Shown here in pieces: positions 28,628-38,012 of a stretch of 64,000 nt of DNA (the first letter of the stretch is position 1; each line of letters opens with the position of its first letter). The position numbers were made by a program, and so were the translations under genes. The stretch spans positions 62,001 through 126,000 of the forward strand of contig NZ_AOCK01000012.1 in NCBI RefSeq assembly GCF_000348945.1, written 5' to 3'. Below the pieces are notes generated by a model. It did not search any database, had not been told where the DNA came from, and saw only the letters and a program-made list of their open reading frames with translations. The stretch comes from Paeniglutamicibacter gangotriensis Lz1y. Its GTDB lineage: Bacteria > Actinomycetota > Actinomycetes > Actinomycetales > Micrococcaceae.

Positions 28628-30186
28628 GGGCGGCGCCATGTCCTTCCGTCGCGGGCCATCAATTCATCGGCGGCAGTTGGTCCCCAGGAGCCCGGGGCGT
28701 AGGGTTCCGGCTGCTCGGGCAGTGCCGCCCAGTGCTCCTCGAACGGGTCCAGGATGCGCCAGGACTGCTCGACCTCCTCATGCCGGGGGAACAAGGGCGG
28801 TTCGCCCAGCAGCACGTCGAGGATCAGCCGTTCGTAGGCCTCGGGGGAGGACTCGGTGAACGCGTGCCCGTAGCCGAAGTCCATGGTCACATCGCGCACC
28901 TCCATCTGTGTGCCCGGGACCTTGGATCCGAAGCGGATGGTCACGCCCTCGTCGGGCTGGACCCGGATGACGATGGCGTTCTGCCCGAACTCGTCGTCCT
29001 GGTGGTCGGTGAACAGCAGGTTGGGAGCGCGCTTGAAAACCACCGCGATCTCGGTGACCCGGCGGCCCAGGCGTTTGCCGGCGCGCAGGTAGAATGGTGC
29101 TCCGGCCCAGCGACGGGTGTTGATTTCCAGCTTGATCGCCGCATAGGTCTCGGTCTTGGAGGCCGGGTTGAAGCCCTCCTCGTCGAGGAAACCGGTGACC
29201 TTCTCCCCGCCCTGCCACCCGGAGGTGTACTGGCCGCGGGCGCTGGCGGCTGCCAGGTCCTCGGGCAGGCGCACGGCGGTGAGGACCTTCTCCTTTTCGG
29301 CCCGCAGGTGCTCGGCGTCGAAGCTGATCGGCTCCTCCATCGCGGTCAGGGCCAGCAGCTGCAACAGGTGGTTCTGGATGACGTCGCGTGCGGCACCGAC
29401 CCCGTCGTAGTAGCCGGCGCGTCCGCCGATGCCGATGTCCTCGGCCATGGTGATCTGCACATGGTCCACGTATTTGGCGTTCCACAGCGGTTCAAAGAGC
29501 TGGTTGGCGAAGCGTAGCGCCAGCAGGTTCTGCACCGTCTCCTTGCCCAGATAGTGGTCGATGCGGAAGACCGCGTCCTGCGGGAAAACCGATTCGACGA
29601 TTTCGTTCAGCTCGCGGGCACTGGCCAGGTCGTGGCCGAACGGTTTTTCGATGACCACCCGTGACCACCCGGCATCGGGGGAGTCGTCGTTGGCCAGCCC
29701 GTGCTTGGAGAGCTGCTCGCAGACCGTTTCGAAGGAGTTCGGCGGGATCGAGAGGTAAAACGCGTGGTTCTTCGAGGTTCCGCGGCGGGCCGCCAGATCA
29801 TCGAGGGTCTCACGCAGGTTCACGAAGGCCGCGTCGTCGTCGAAGCCGCCGGAGATGAACCTGAAGCCGCTGGCCAGCTGGTCCCAGACCGTCTGGTTGA
29901 AGGGGGTGCGAGCGTGGTCCTGCACCCAGGTTTTGGCTTCGTCAGCGAATTGTTCGGCGCTCCAGGGCCGGCGACCGAAGCCGACGACGGCGAAATTCGG
30001 CGGCAGCAGGCCGCGGTTGGCCAGGTCGTAGACGGCCGGCATGAGCTTCTTGCGGGCCAGGTCCCCGGTGATACCGAAAAACACCAGGGCCGAGGGGCCG
30101 GCGATCTTCTCCAGCCGGCGGTCCCGGCGGTCGCGCAGGGGATTGGGGGTGCCGGGCGCGGGGCGCCGGGTCGAATCGTGCATCAT
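28624..30186 (-). CDS. zwf: Glucose-6-phosphate 1-dehydrogenase
   Basis: This 520-residue enzyme catalyses the NADP-linked first step of the oxidative pentose phosphate pathway. The dinucleotide fold is at FFGITGDLARKKLMP, and the active-site motif RIDHYLGKETVQN carries the catalytic residues. Two adjacent ATG codons (30186 and 30183) can serve as start. The frame stays open to 30399, but that part overlaps the 3' end of pgi in another register. A 101-bp gap with a large hairpin separates it from pgi, the longest spacing within this operon. Confidence 0.97.
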   Translation of the reverse strand: MMHDSTRRPAPGTPNPLRDRRDRRLEKIAGPSALVFFGITGDLARKKLMPAVYDLANRGLLPPNFAVVGFGRRPWSAEQFADEAKTWVQDHARTPFNQTVWDQLASGFRFISGGFDDDAAFVNLRETLDDLAARRGTSKNHAFYLSIPPNSFETVCEQLSKHGLANDDSPDAGWSRVVIEKPFGHDLASARELNEIVESVFPQDAVFRIDHYLGKETVQNLLALRFANQLFEPLWNAKYVDHVQITMAEDIGIGGRAGYYDGVGAARDVIQNHLLQLLALTAMEEPISFDAEHLRAEKEKVLTAVRLPEDLAAASARGQYTSGWQGGEKVTGFLDEEGFNPASKTETYAAIKLEINTRRWAGAPFYLRAGKRLGRRVTEIAVVFKRAPNLLFTDHQDDEFGQNAIVIRVQPDEGVTIRFGSKVPGTQMEVRDVTMDFGYGHAFTESSPEAYERLILDVLLGEPPLFPRHEEVEQSWRILDPFEEHWAALPEQPEPYAPGSWGPTAADELMARDGRTWRRP

Positions 30187-30226
30187 GCGGCAGTGGGCCT
30201 TCAACTGTTGGGTCGAACCGGTGGAA

Positions 30227-30262
30227 GGTGTACCGGGCGTCGGGGTGGACGCCCGGTACACC
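30227..30262 (-). promoter_or_regulatory. Perfect 14-bp stem-loop between pgi and zwf
   Basis: GGTGTACCGGGCGT (30227-30240) and its exact complement (30249-30262) enclose an 8-nt loop. No T-run follows on the minus strand, so it is more likely an attenuating, stabilising or processing hairpin than a full terminator. Confidence 0.6.
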
Positions 30263-30286
30263 GAAGGGGTGGAAGCGGCTCTCGGG

Positions 30287-31915
30287 TCAGGCCTGGGCCA
30301 GATCCCGGATGAGCTGATCCAATTGGGCCAGGCCCGCTTCCTTGTCCCGCAGATGCAGGCGCAGCACCGGGCGACCCAGATCGGCCAGCACCACCGCATC
30401 TCCGGAGGCCTGCGCGGCGATCAGTTCACCGAAGGTGAACGGGCGGGTCGGGATCGAAAGATCCATCGCCGAATCCGCGCTGACCTGCAGGTAGGCGCCC
30501 ACCCGGGGGCCGCCCTTGTGGAACTGTCCGGTGGAGTGCAGGAACCGTGGTCCCCAACCGAAGGTCACCGGGCGGCCGGTGGCCGCGGCGAGCACGGGGC
30601 GCAGGGCCTCGAGCTGCCCATCGGCATGCCGGTCCAGGTAGGCCTGGACCGAGAGGTACCCGTTGGATGGCAGGGCGGCCAGCAATGCCGCCAGCGCACC
30701 GGCGAGGGTGTCGACGCCCTCGAGCAGGCCCGCGGAGGCCCGCACTTCGATGGCACCCTCGCTCAGCTGTGCCTGAACCGGCTCCGGGGTGGAGTCGAGC
30801 AGCGAGCGGGCGGCGACCTTGGCGGCCTCCACATCGGGCTGGTCAAAGGGGTCGATGCCCAGCAGGCGTCCGGCGATGACCGTGGCGTACTCCCAGAGCA
30901 GCATCTGCGCGCCCAGGGTTCCGGAGAGCGCCACCGAGGCGGCGTCCACGTCCACATCGGCATCGGTGAGCAGCCCGGTGTCGGCCACCAGACGGACCTG
31001 CAGGTAGTCAGGCGCTCCGGAAGTTTCCGGGGCCCCGTCCTCCACGACGACCGGAAGCAGTCCGGTTTCCTGCTTGCCGGTGGATTCGGCGATGAGCTGT
31101 TCGGCCCAGTCGGCGAAGCCGGCCAGTCCCGAGCCCTCGTCGGCGAAGATGAGCTTGTCGCGCAAGGGCAGAGTGCCGGCGATCGCCGCACCCAGGGCCA
31201 GGGCGATGTTGTCCTCGTCGTCCTCGGCCAGGAACTCGATGGTGGCCTCGGCCTCGGCCAGGAACGCTTCGATGTCCACCCCGGCCAAACCGGAGGGAAC
31301 CAGTCCGAAGGCGGTCAGCGCGGAGTAGCGCCCGCCGACGGTCGGATCGGCGTTGAACACCGCACGGTAGCCGGCCTTCCGGCTGGCCTCATCCATCGGG
31401 GACCCGGGATCGGTGACCACGATGATGCGCGATGGCGCATCAAGCCCGGCGTCGTTGAACGCCTGCTCGAAGACGCGGCGCTGCGAGTCGGTTTCCACGG
31501 TGGAACCTGATTTGGAGGAGACCACCAGGGCGGTGGTCGCCAACCTGTCGGTCAGCACCCCGGCGACCATTTCCGGGTCGGTGGAATCGCAGACGACCAA
31601 TTCGACGTCGTTGGTGGCACAGATGACCTCGGGGGCCAGCGAGGAGCCGCCCATGCCGGCGAGCACAATGCGGTCCACGCCTTCGGCGCGCAGTTCATCG
31701 CGCAGGGCCAAGATCTGGGGCACCAGGGGCAGCGAGGTGGTCATCGCGTCCACCCAGCCGAGGCGGACTTCTGCCTCGGCGCGCGCTGATTCGACCCAGA
31801 CGCTGGGATCCTTGGCCGCGATGCGGCTGGCGACCCGATCGGCCACCAGGGCTGGAACATGCGCTTCGATGGCCGCTTGCGCGGCTCCGGTGGCGATGAA
31901 ACCCAGGGAGCCCAT
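30287..31915 (-). CDS. pgi: Glucose-6-phosphate isomerase, actinobacterial operon-linked type
   Basis: This 542-residue protein has a SIS-fold phosphosugar isomerase core: VLAGMGGSSLAPEVI near residue 80 and VSSKSGSTVET, where the Ser-rich loops bind the phosphate. It is annotated as glucose-6-phosphate isomerase in related Micrococcaceae, where it lies between tal and zwf. It interconverts glucose 6-phosphate and fructose 6-phosphate, returning carbon from the pentose pathway. Similarity to the classical E. coli enzyme looks limited, so the catalytic residues cannot be assigned by eye. The start is ATG 31915, one base after the tal stop. Confidence 0.88.
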   Translation of the reverse strand: MGSLGFIATGAAQAAIEAHVPALVADRVASRIAAKDPSVWVESARAEAEVRLGWVDAMTTSLPLVPQILALRDELRAEGVDRIVLAGMGGSSLAPEVICATNDVELVVCDSTDPEMVAGVLTDRLATTALVVSSKSGSTVETDSQRRVFEQAFNDAGLDAPSRIIVVTDPGSPMDEASRKAGYRAVFNADPTVGGRYSALTAFGLVPSGLAGVDIEAFLAEAEATIEFLAEDDEDNIALALGAAIAGTLPLRDKLIFADEGSGLAGFADWAEQLIAESTGKQETGLLPVVVEDGAPETSGAPDYLQVRLVADTGLLTDADVDVDAASVALSGTLGAQMLLWEYATVIAGRLLGIDPFDQPDVEAAKVAARSLLDSTPEPVQAQLSEGAIEVRASAGLLEGVDTLAGALAALLAALPSNGYLSVQAYLDRHADGQLEALRPVLAAATGRPVTFGWGPRFLHSTGQFHKGGPRVGAYLQVSADSAMDLSIPTRPFTFGELIAAQASGDAVVLADLGRPVLRLHLRDKEAGLAQLDQLIRDLAQA

Positions 31916-31916
31916 G

Positions 31917-33029
31917 TTACTTGCCTGCCTTCTGCAGTGAGGCGGCCAGGTCGGTGAGCAACTCGTTCCAGGCTGCCTCGAACTTCTGAAGGCCCTCGAC
32001 CTCGAGCTTGTCCACGACCTCGTTGTAGCTCACGCCCAGGGCTGCGAGCGTATCGAGCACGGCGTTGGCGTCCTCGTAGGTGCCCGAGACCGTGTCGCCG
32101 GTGATTTGTGCGTGGTCGGCGGTGGCCTCGAGGGTTTTCTCCGGCATGGTGTTCACGGTGTTCGGTGCGCACAATTCGGTGACGTACAAGGTGTCCGGCA
32201 GGGCCGGGTCCTTCACGCCGGTCGAGGCCCACAGCGGGCGCTGTGCGTGGGCGCCGGCTGATGCCAACAGGTTCCAGCGTTCCGAGGTGAAGGACTCCTC
32301 GTAGACCTGGTAGGCCAGGGCGGCGTTGGCGACCCCTGCCTTGCCGCGGGCGGCGAGGGCGGCCTCGGTGCCGATGGCGTTGAGGCGCGCGTCGATCTCG
32401 GTGTCCACGCGGGAGACGAAGAAGGAAGCCACCGAGTGGATCTTGGTCAGGTCGTGGCCGTTGGCCTTGGCTGCCTCCAAACCGGTGAGGAACGCGTTGA
32501 TGACCGCACGGTAGCGCTCGAGCGAGAAGATCAGGGTGACGTTCACCGAGATGCCAGCGGCCAGGGTTTCGGCGATAGCCTCAAGGCCTTCGACGGTGGC
32601 AGGAATCTTGATCAGCACGTTCTCGCGGGCGACCAACTCATGCAGGACCTTGGCCTCGGCGATGGTCTCGGCGGTATTGCGGGCCAGCCGTGGATCGACC
32701 TCGATGGAGACCCGTCCGTCGGCGCCGTTGGATGCGGCGTAGATCGGTGCGAACAGGTCGCAGGCGGCAGCGACGTCGTCGGAAGTGATCTTGAAGACCG
32801 CTTCCTCGGCGTCCATGCCCGCCGCGGCGAGCTCGGCGACCTGAGAGGCGTAGGACTGCCCGTTGGACAGCGCGGCGTGGAAGATCGAGGGGTTGGTGGT
32901 GACCCCGACGACGTTCTTCTCGTTGATCAGCTTCACCAGCGAGCGGGAGGTCAACCGTTCGCGGGAGAGGTCATCAAGCCAGATCGAGACGCCGGCATCG
33001 GAAAGGGCCTGGGTGTTTTTGTTGCTCAC
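31917..33029 (-). CDS. tal: Transaldolase
   Basis: This 370-residue transaldolase of the actinobacterial/cyanobacterial subclass starts [20 protein letters not shown]. The Schiff-base lysine is in [15 protein letters not shown], and the GVTTNPSIF motif is present. It moves a three-carbon unit between sugar phosphates in the non-oxidative pentose branch. I choose GTG 33029, eight bases after AAAGGA. The open frame continues upstream into the tkt 3' end in a different register. The tkt stop lies 31 bp upstream. Confidence 0.97.
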   Translation of the reverse strand: MSNKNTQALSDAGVSIWLDDLSRERLTSRSLVKLINEKNVVGVTTNPSIFHAALSNGQSYASQVAELAAAGMDAEEAVFKITSDDVAAACDLFAPIYAASNGADGRVSIEVDPRLARNTAETIAEAKVLHELVARENVLIKIPATVEGLEAIAETLAAGISVNVTLIFSLERYRAVINAFLTGLEAAKANGHDLTKIHSVASFFVSRVDTEIDARLNAIGTEAALAARGKAGVANAALAYQVYEESFTSERWNLLASAGAHAQRPLWASTGVKDPALPDTLYVTELCAPNTVNTMPEKTLEATADHAQITGDTVSGTYEDANAVLDTLAALGVSYNEVVDKLEVEGLQKFEAAWNELLTDLAASLQKAGK

Positions 33030-33060
33030 GATGAAAGTCCTTTGGGTAGTGGGAAGCGGG

Positions 33061-35172
33061 TTACTTGGCGGCCGCGAGGGACTCGAGTGCCGCGGCGGCG
33101 ACGGCCTCGGCGGTGATCCCGAACTCGGTGAACAGGCGCTTGTAGTCAGCCGACGCCCCGTAGTGGTCCAGGGAGATGATCCGTCCGGCATCTCCGACCA
33201 GCTCGCGCCAGCCCATGGCCACGCCGGCTTCGACCGAGACACGGGCCTTCACAGCTGCCGGCAGCACCGATTCGCGGTAGGCGGCGTCCTGCTGATTGAA
33301 CCATTCCAGGCAGGGGATGGACACGACGCGGGCTGCTACGCCCTGTGCTGCCAATGCCTCGCGGGCCTCGATGGCCAAGGAGACCTCGGAGCCGGTGCCC
33401 AGTAGCAGTACCTGCGGGGTGACGACCTGGCCGTTGGCGGTGGCGTCGGCCAGCACGTAGGCGCCCTTGGCCACGCCTTCGGCCGAGCCGAAGCCTAGCT
33501 GGCTGCGGTCGTAGACCGGCAGGTTCTGCCGCGACAGGACGATGCCGGCCGGGTTCGAGGTGGTTTCCAGAATCTTCTTCCACGCGTAGGAGACCTCGTT
33601 GGCATCCGCCGGGCGGACCACATCAAGGTTCGGGATGGCGCGCAAGGAGGCGAGCTGCTCAACGGGCTGGTGCGTCGGCCCATCTTCGCCCAGGCCGATG
33701 GAGTCGTGCGTCCACACGTAGATCGAGGGCACGCCCATCAACGCCGAAAGGCGGATGGCCGGGCGCTGGTAGTCGGAGAAGATCAGGAAGGTACCCGAGA
33801 AAGCGCGCGTCGGGGAGGCCAGGGTGATGCCGTTGACGATGGCTGCAGCTGCGTGCTCGCGGATGCCGAAGTGCAGCACCCGTCCGTACGGGTTGCCGGT
33901 CCAGGAATCGGTGGAGCGTGATTCCGGGATGAACGAAGGAGCGCCCTCGATGGTGGTGTTGTTCGAGCCGGCCAGGTCGGCCGAGCCGCCCCAGAGCTCG
34001 GGCAGCACGGAGGCGACGGCGTTGATGACCTTGCCGGAGGCCGAGCGGGTGGCGACGTCCTTGCCGGGTTCGAAGACCGGGAGGTTCTCATCCCAGCCGG
34101 CCGGCAGTTCTCCGGATTCCAGACGGTTCAGCAGTGCGGCGTTTTCCGGGTTCGCGGCGGACCAGGCATCGAAGCCTTCCTGCCAGCTGGCGCGGGCCGC
34201 GCTGCCGCGGGTCTGGACCTCGCGGGCGTGCTGCAGTACCTCGGAGTCGATGGCGAAGGACTGCTCCGGGTCGAAGCCCAAAGCTTTTTTCAGTCCTGCG
34301 ACCTCGTCGGTACCCAGCTTGGAGCCGTGGATGGACCCGGTGTCGGACTTGGTCGGGGACGGGAAGCCGATGACGGTGCGCAACGAAATGATCGAGGGGC
34401 GGGAGGTCTCGGCCTTGGCGGCGCGCAGAGCGGCGTCCAGTTCCGCGAGGTCCTCAACGTAGTTCCCGGTCTTGGTCCAGTCCACGCGCTGGGTGTGCCA
34501 GCCGTAGGCGTCGTAACGGCCCAGCACGTTCTCGGTGAACGCGACGTCTGTGTCGTCTTCGATGGAGATGTGGTTCTCATCGTAAATGACGACAAGATTG
34601 CCCAGTTCCTGGTGACCGGCCAGCGAGGAAGCCTCGGAGGTGATGCCCTCCTGCAGATCTCCATCGGAGGCGATGACCCACACGGTGTGGTCGAACGGGG
34701 ACGTATCGGGCGCTGCGGTCGGGTCCATCATGCCGCGCATCCGGCGCTGGCCGTAGGCGAAGCCCACGGCCGAGGCCAGGCCCTGGCCCAGCGGACCGGT
34801 GGTGATTTCCACACCGGCGGTGTGACCGTGTTCCGGGTGGCCGGGGGTCTTGGCACCCCAGGTGCGCAGCGCCTGAAGGTCTTCCATTTCCAAGCCGTAG
34901 CCGGAGAGGAAAAGCTGCAGGTAGAGGGTCAACGAGGTGTGGCCCGGTGAGAGCACAAACCTGTCGCGTCCGATCCACGTCGGGTCGGACGGATCGTGGC
35001 GCAGGTGCTGCTGGAAGAGCATGTATGCGGCCGGGGCCAGCGAGATCGCGGTGCCGGGGTGGCCGTTGCCGACCTTCTCGACGGCGTCTGCGGCTAACAC
35101 GCGGGCGGTGTCGACGGCTTTCTGGTCAAGATCGGTCCAAGAGAATTCGCTGTTGTCTGCTACTGGCGCCAC
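33061..35172 (-). CDS. tkt: Transketolase
   Basis: This 703-residue thiamine-diphosphate enzyme transfers two-carbon units between sugar phosphates. The ThDP motif is [15 protein letters not shown] with the downstream Asn of [10 protein letters not shown]. The N-terminal [13 protein letters not shown] and the central pyrimidine-binding [18 protein letters not shown] with [18 protein letters not shown] are present. The GTG start at 35172 follows GGAGG (with 8 nt spacing). It is the first gene of the six-gene operon and its promoter must lie in the 318-bp divergent region shared with ctaB. Confidence 0.97.
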   Translation of the reverse strand: MAPVADNSEFSWTDLDQKAVDTARVLAADAVEKVGNGHPGTAISLAPAAYMLFQQHLRHDPSDPTWIGRDRFVLSPGHTSLTLYLQLFLSGYGLEMEDLQALRTWGAKTPGHPEHGHTAGVEITTGPLGQGLASAVGFAYGQRRMRGMMDPTAAPDTSPFDHTVWVIASDGDLQEGITSEASSLAGHQELGNLVVIYDENHISIEDDTDVAFTENVLGRYDAYGWHTQRVDWTKTGNYVEDLAELDAALRAAKAETSRPSIISLRTVIGFPSPTKSDTGSIHGSKLGTDEVAGLKKALGFDPEQSFAIDSEVLQHAREVQTRGSAARASWQEGFDAWSAANPENAALLNRLESGELPAGWDENLPVFEPGKDVATRSASGKVINAVASVLPELWGGSADLAGSNNTTIEGAPSFIPESRSTDSWTGNPYGRVLHFGIREHAAAAIVNGITLASPTRAFSGTFLIFSDYQRPAIRLSALMGVPSIYVWTHDSIGLGEDGPTHQPVEQLASLRAIPNLDVVRPADANEVSYAWKKILETTSNPAGIVLSRQNLPVYDRSQLGFGSAEGVAKGAYVLADATANGQVVTPQVLLLGTGSEVSLAIEAREALAAQGVAARVVSIPCLEWFNQQDAAYRESVLPAAVKARVSVEAGVAMGWRELVGDAGRIISLDHYGASADYKRLFTEFGITAEAVAAAALESLAAAK

Positions 35173-35490
35173 GGTGTGGGTCCTCCCTGTACGGTGTGCA
35201 TGTAAAAGTCAGTTGGTTGCGTCGGCGTTAGGCCCTGCAAGCACAACGCCGCCATCATCCATCCAATGGTTCACTAGACGGTTTCGGCGGCGGCGCAACA
35301 CTCCCAGCTTAGCGCCATTGGCCGCCGTTTCATCCTTTTGCGACCACTTGTTGAGGCATGGCGAAAACTATCGACCGGGCGCACACATCTACGGGCGGAT
35401 AGCGCGCTAGGAACACCGCCTATTTCTACGTGTCGTAAAAAGGGTATGATGGACGGTGATTGTCCTTATTGCCCCCGTAGAACTGAGTAG
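35173..35490. promoter_or_regulatory. 318-bp divergent control region between tkt and ctaB
   Basis: No gene is seen. For ctaB, TATGAT (35445-35450) is a good -10, giving a leader of about 34 nt. For tkt, TAAGCT on the minus strand (35311-35306) is a possible -10, giving a leader of about 130 nt. No strong operator repeat was recognised. Confidence 0.5.
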
Positions 35491-36474
35491 ATGTCTGTGA
35501 AGACCGTGTCCGTTGACTCCGCAACCAGGGCTCGCGCAGCTCGGCAGCTGAACGAATCGGCCGGCGAATTCGTCTCGCGAAAGACCAAGGCCTACGTGGC
35601 GTTGACCAAACCGCGTGTGATCGAACTGCTGCTGGTGACCACGTTGCCGACCATGATGTTTGCCGAACGCGGGTTCCCCTCGATTTCCCTGGTGGTTGCC
35701 ACCTTGCTGGGCGGCGCCATGGCCGCCGGCGCTTCGGGCGCCTTCAACTGTTACATCGATCGGGACATGGACCGGGTCATGAAGCGAACCAAGGGCCGTC
35801 CGCTGGTCACCGGTGAGGTCACCGAGCGCGAGGCGCTGATCTTCTCCTGGGTGCTGGCCATTGCCTCGCTGGCCGTGTTGTGGTTCGGCACCAATCCGCT
35901 GACCACCGCGCTGGGGCTGGCGGCGATCCTCTTCTACGTGGTGCTGTACACGCTGATCCTTAAGCGCCGCACCTCGCAGAACATCGTCTGGGGCGGGATC
36001 GCCGGTTGCATGCCGGTGCTGATCGCTTGGGCCGCGGTGACCAACAAGGTCGAGTGGCCGGCGATCATCTTGTTCCTGATCATCTTCTTGTGGACCCCGC
36101 CGCACTACTGGCCGCTGTCCATGAAGTATGCCGATGACTACAACGCCGCACACGTGCCGATGTTCGGTGCCATCTCCTCCGCACGCCGCGTCTCGGTACA
36201 GGTAGTGCTCTACGCCTGGGCGACGCTGGCATGCTCGCTGCTGCTGGTGCCGATGGGCTACGCAGGCATCGTCTACACCGTCGTCACCGGTGTCTCGGGC
36301 CTCTGGTTCGTCTACGAGTGCCACGTGCTCTACCGCGAGGCACAGCGCGACCACGAGCCGGCCGAGATGAACAAGAAGGCCATGAAGGTCTTCCACATCT
36401 CCATCACCTACCTGACGCTGATCTTCGTGGCGCTGGCCATCGACCCGTTCGTGGGCGGCCCGCTCTTCGGCTAG
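35491..36474 (+). CDS. ctaB: Protoheme IX farnesyltransferase (heme O synthase)
   Basis: This 327-residue UbiA-family membrane enzyme attaches farnesyl to heme b, giving heme O for the cytochrome oxidase pathway. The prenyl-diphosphate motif appears as [20 protein letters not shown] near residue 88, and the second aspartate-containing loop as [13 protein letters not shown]. About nine membrane segments are visible. The first 35 residues are hydrophilic; the start ATG 35491 is the only good one, but ribosome-binding is weak. ctaA for the next step lies 1.5 kb downstream on the other strand. Confidence 0.95.
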   Translation: MSVKTVSVDSATRARAARQLNESAGEFVSRKTKAYVALTKPRVIELLLVTTLPTMMFAERGFPSISLVVATLLGGAMAAGASGAFNCYIDRDMDRVMKRTKGRPLVTGEVTEREALIFSWVLAIASLAVLWFGTNPLTTALGLAAILFYVVLYTLILKRRTSQNIVWGGIAGCMPVLIAWAAVTNKVEWPAIILFLIIFLWTPPHYWPLSMKYADDYNAAHVPMFGAISSARRVSVQVVLYAWATLACSLLLVPMGYAGIVYTVVTGVSGLWFVYECHVLYREAQRDHEPAEMNKKAMKVFHISITYLTLIFVALAIDPFVGGPLFG

Positions 36475-36497
36475 GTCCCCTCGTCAGCTTTTGCACT

Positions 36498-36522
36498 CGG
36501 CTCCCGGATTTTCCGGGGGCCG
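36498..36522 (+). terminator. Terminator after ctaB
   Basis: An 11-bp GC-rich stem (36498-36508 with 36512-36522, one G-T pair) with a TTT loop is followed by CTTTGTTGT. Standard intrinsic terminator. Confidence 0.75.
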
Positions 36523-36576
36523 CTTTGTTGTCGGTCATCAGCTTCCCCCGAGGCTGAGCGCCGCGGAAGAAACGAC

Positions 36577-37065
36577 TCAGCGCACCATGCGGATCTCGTC
36601 GCCCGCACCCTCATACGCGCAGGGGCGCCGGGTCCCGTCGGGAACAAATCCATTGCGGGAGTAGAAAGCCATGGCCCGGGAGCTGGTGCCGAGCACCCAC
36701 AGGCTCGCCGGGCCCTGGCTGAGTACCGCATCGGCCAATTCCTGGCCCGCGCCGGTTCCGTGCTCTGAGGCCAGCACGTAGATGAAGAACAATTGTTTCT
36801 CCCGCGGGGCAGGGCTGTCCTGGCTGGCACCGGCCCCGGCCAGACCGATGAGCCTGCCATCGCGTTCGGCCACCGCAAAGCAATCACCGGGGCGCGGCGC
36901 CGAACAGATCGAACTCCACATCCGAATTCGACCGCGTCGTGCCTCCTGGCCCCAGGCGGAATCGGGGAACACCCCGCAGTAGGTCTCGGCCCACGTTTCC
37001 AGATGGAGTTCGGCCAGGGCCTCGGCGTCTTGCGGACGCGGGGCGCGGATCCGGGTGGCTGTCAT
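36577..37065 (-). CDS. GNAT family N-acetyltransferase
   Basis: This 162-residue GNAT protein starts TATRIRAPRPQDAEALAELH. The acetyl-CoA loop motif A is YVLASEHGTGAGQELADAVL, and the later ALWV-like strand and FYSRNGFVPDG match motif B. The acceptor is unknown. ATG 37065 has TATGGT 7 nt upstream on the minus strand, a leaderless arrangement. An extension to an upstream ATG would include the region antisense to the neighbouring kinase-like gene. It is divergent from that gene and convergent with ctaB. Confidence 0.85.
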   Translation of the reverse strand: MTATRIRAPRPQDAEALAELHLETWAETYCGVFPDSAWGQEARRGRIRMWSSICSAPRPGDCFAVAERDGRLIGLAGAGASQDSPAPREKQLFFIYVLASEHGTGAGQELADAVLSQGPASLWVLGTSSRAMAFYSRNGFVPDGTRRPCAYEGAGDEIRMVR

Positions 37066-37072
37066 GAAACCA

Positions 37073-37078
37073 ACCATA
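37073..37078 (-). promoter_or_regulatory. Leaderless promoter -10 of the acetyltransferase gene
   Basis: TATGGT on the minus strand is followed by 7 nt and ATG 37065. Confidence 0.5.
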
Positions 37079-37119
37079 CTCACCGAGCGCCGGTGGGTCC
37101 GCTGGAAGTCTCTGGAACC

Positions 37120-37970
37120 ATGGCGAGACGGGACAGCAGGCTGCTTTCGGTCAGGCAATCGGGGCTCGTTCGGAGGTGGCTCGGGGACCCGGTGCTGTTG
37201 GCGGATCTCTCATGGGGCCAGCTGGACACCAAAGTTCTGCATGTGCGGGCAGGAAACCGCGAGTTCATCGTCAAGGGTGCCGGGGGAGCGAACCACCACA
37301 TCGGACGCGAGCTCACCGCGCACCGGGGGCACACCGGGAAGCTGATCGCCGCCGGATTGGTCGGGAGACTGCTGCACTGGCGCCGAGAGGCGAGCCTGTT
37401 GCTCCTGGAATACCAACCCGGAGCGTTGGTCGAGGGCACCGCAGGCGAGTACTGCGCGGACATCCACGCGCAGGCCGGTGCGGCGCTCTTGCTGCTGCAC
37501 CGCACCGAGGGGCGCCGGGACACCGAGCACGAGGCCGCCGCCACGGCGCGTGCCCTGCGTTGGCTCGACGCGTCGCATCGGATTGATGCGGCCAGCGAGG
37601 CAGCAGCCCGCCAACGGCTTGCCGAACACGGTGCGCACCCTGTCACCGTGGTGCCCACGCACGGAGACTGGCAGCCGCGGAACTGGCTCAGCAACCACGG
37701 CACATTGCGCGTGATCGACTTCGGCCGTTTCGGCTTCCGCCCCGCCGCTACCGACCTCTGCCGACTGACCGTGCAGCAGTGGGACACGCATCCGGAACTG
37801 GAAGCAGGTTTCCTCACCGGTTACGGGGCCGATCCCGGGATCCGGGATGCTGGGCCGTCGAGCTGCTGCGCGAGGCCATCGGCACCTCGGTGTGGGCACA
37901 CGCGGTGGGCGATGCGCCTTTCGAAGCGCAGGGCCACCGGATGCTGAAAGAGGCCCTGACACGCTTTTAG
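37120..37970 (+). pseudogene. Aminoglycoside phosphotransferase/choline kinase-like gene, frameshifted near its 3' end
   Basis: The predicted protein is a small kinase-fold APH protein: phosphate loop region NREFIVKGAGGANHH, catalytic loop VPTHGDWQPRNWL (H-G-D-x-x-x-x-N) and the Mg-binding IDFGRFGF. After GFLTGYGADPG the reading frame runs into a Cys/Arg-rich tail with no family character and stops at 37947. The expected C-terminus (CWAVELLREAIGTSVWAHAV ... LKEALTRF) is encoded in another frame from about 37845 and ends at 37970. This fits loss of one base near 37835-37855, either a real mutation or a sequencing error. I use ATG 37120; GTG 37093 is an alternative. Confidence 0.75.
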
Positions 37971-37984
37971 CGCGGCAGGGCCTC
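37950..37984. terminator. Hairpin between the kinase-like gene and ctaA
   Basis: GAGGCCCTG (37950-37958) pairs with CAGGGCCTC (37976-37984). It covers the last codons of the repaired kinase frame and could stop both convergent transcripts. Confidence 0.5.
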
Positions 37985-38012
37985 TGTCAAAAGTACTGGT
38001 GTTACGACAGGC

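Noticed and set aside
30041-31510. A 489-codon open frame antisense to zwf and pgi
   Set aside because: Low-complexity Gly/Gln/Arg-rich translation, no ribosome-binding site, opposite two certain genes.
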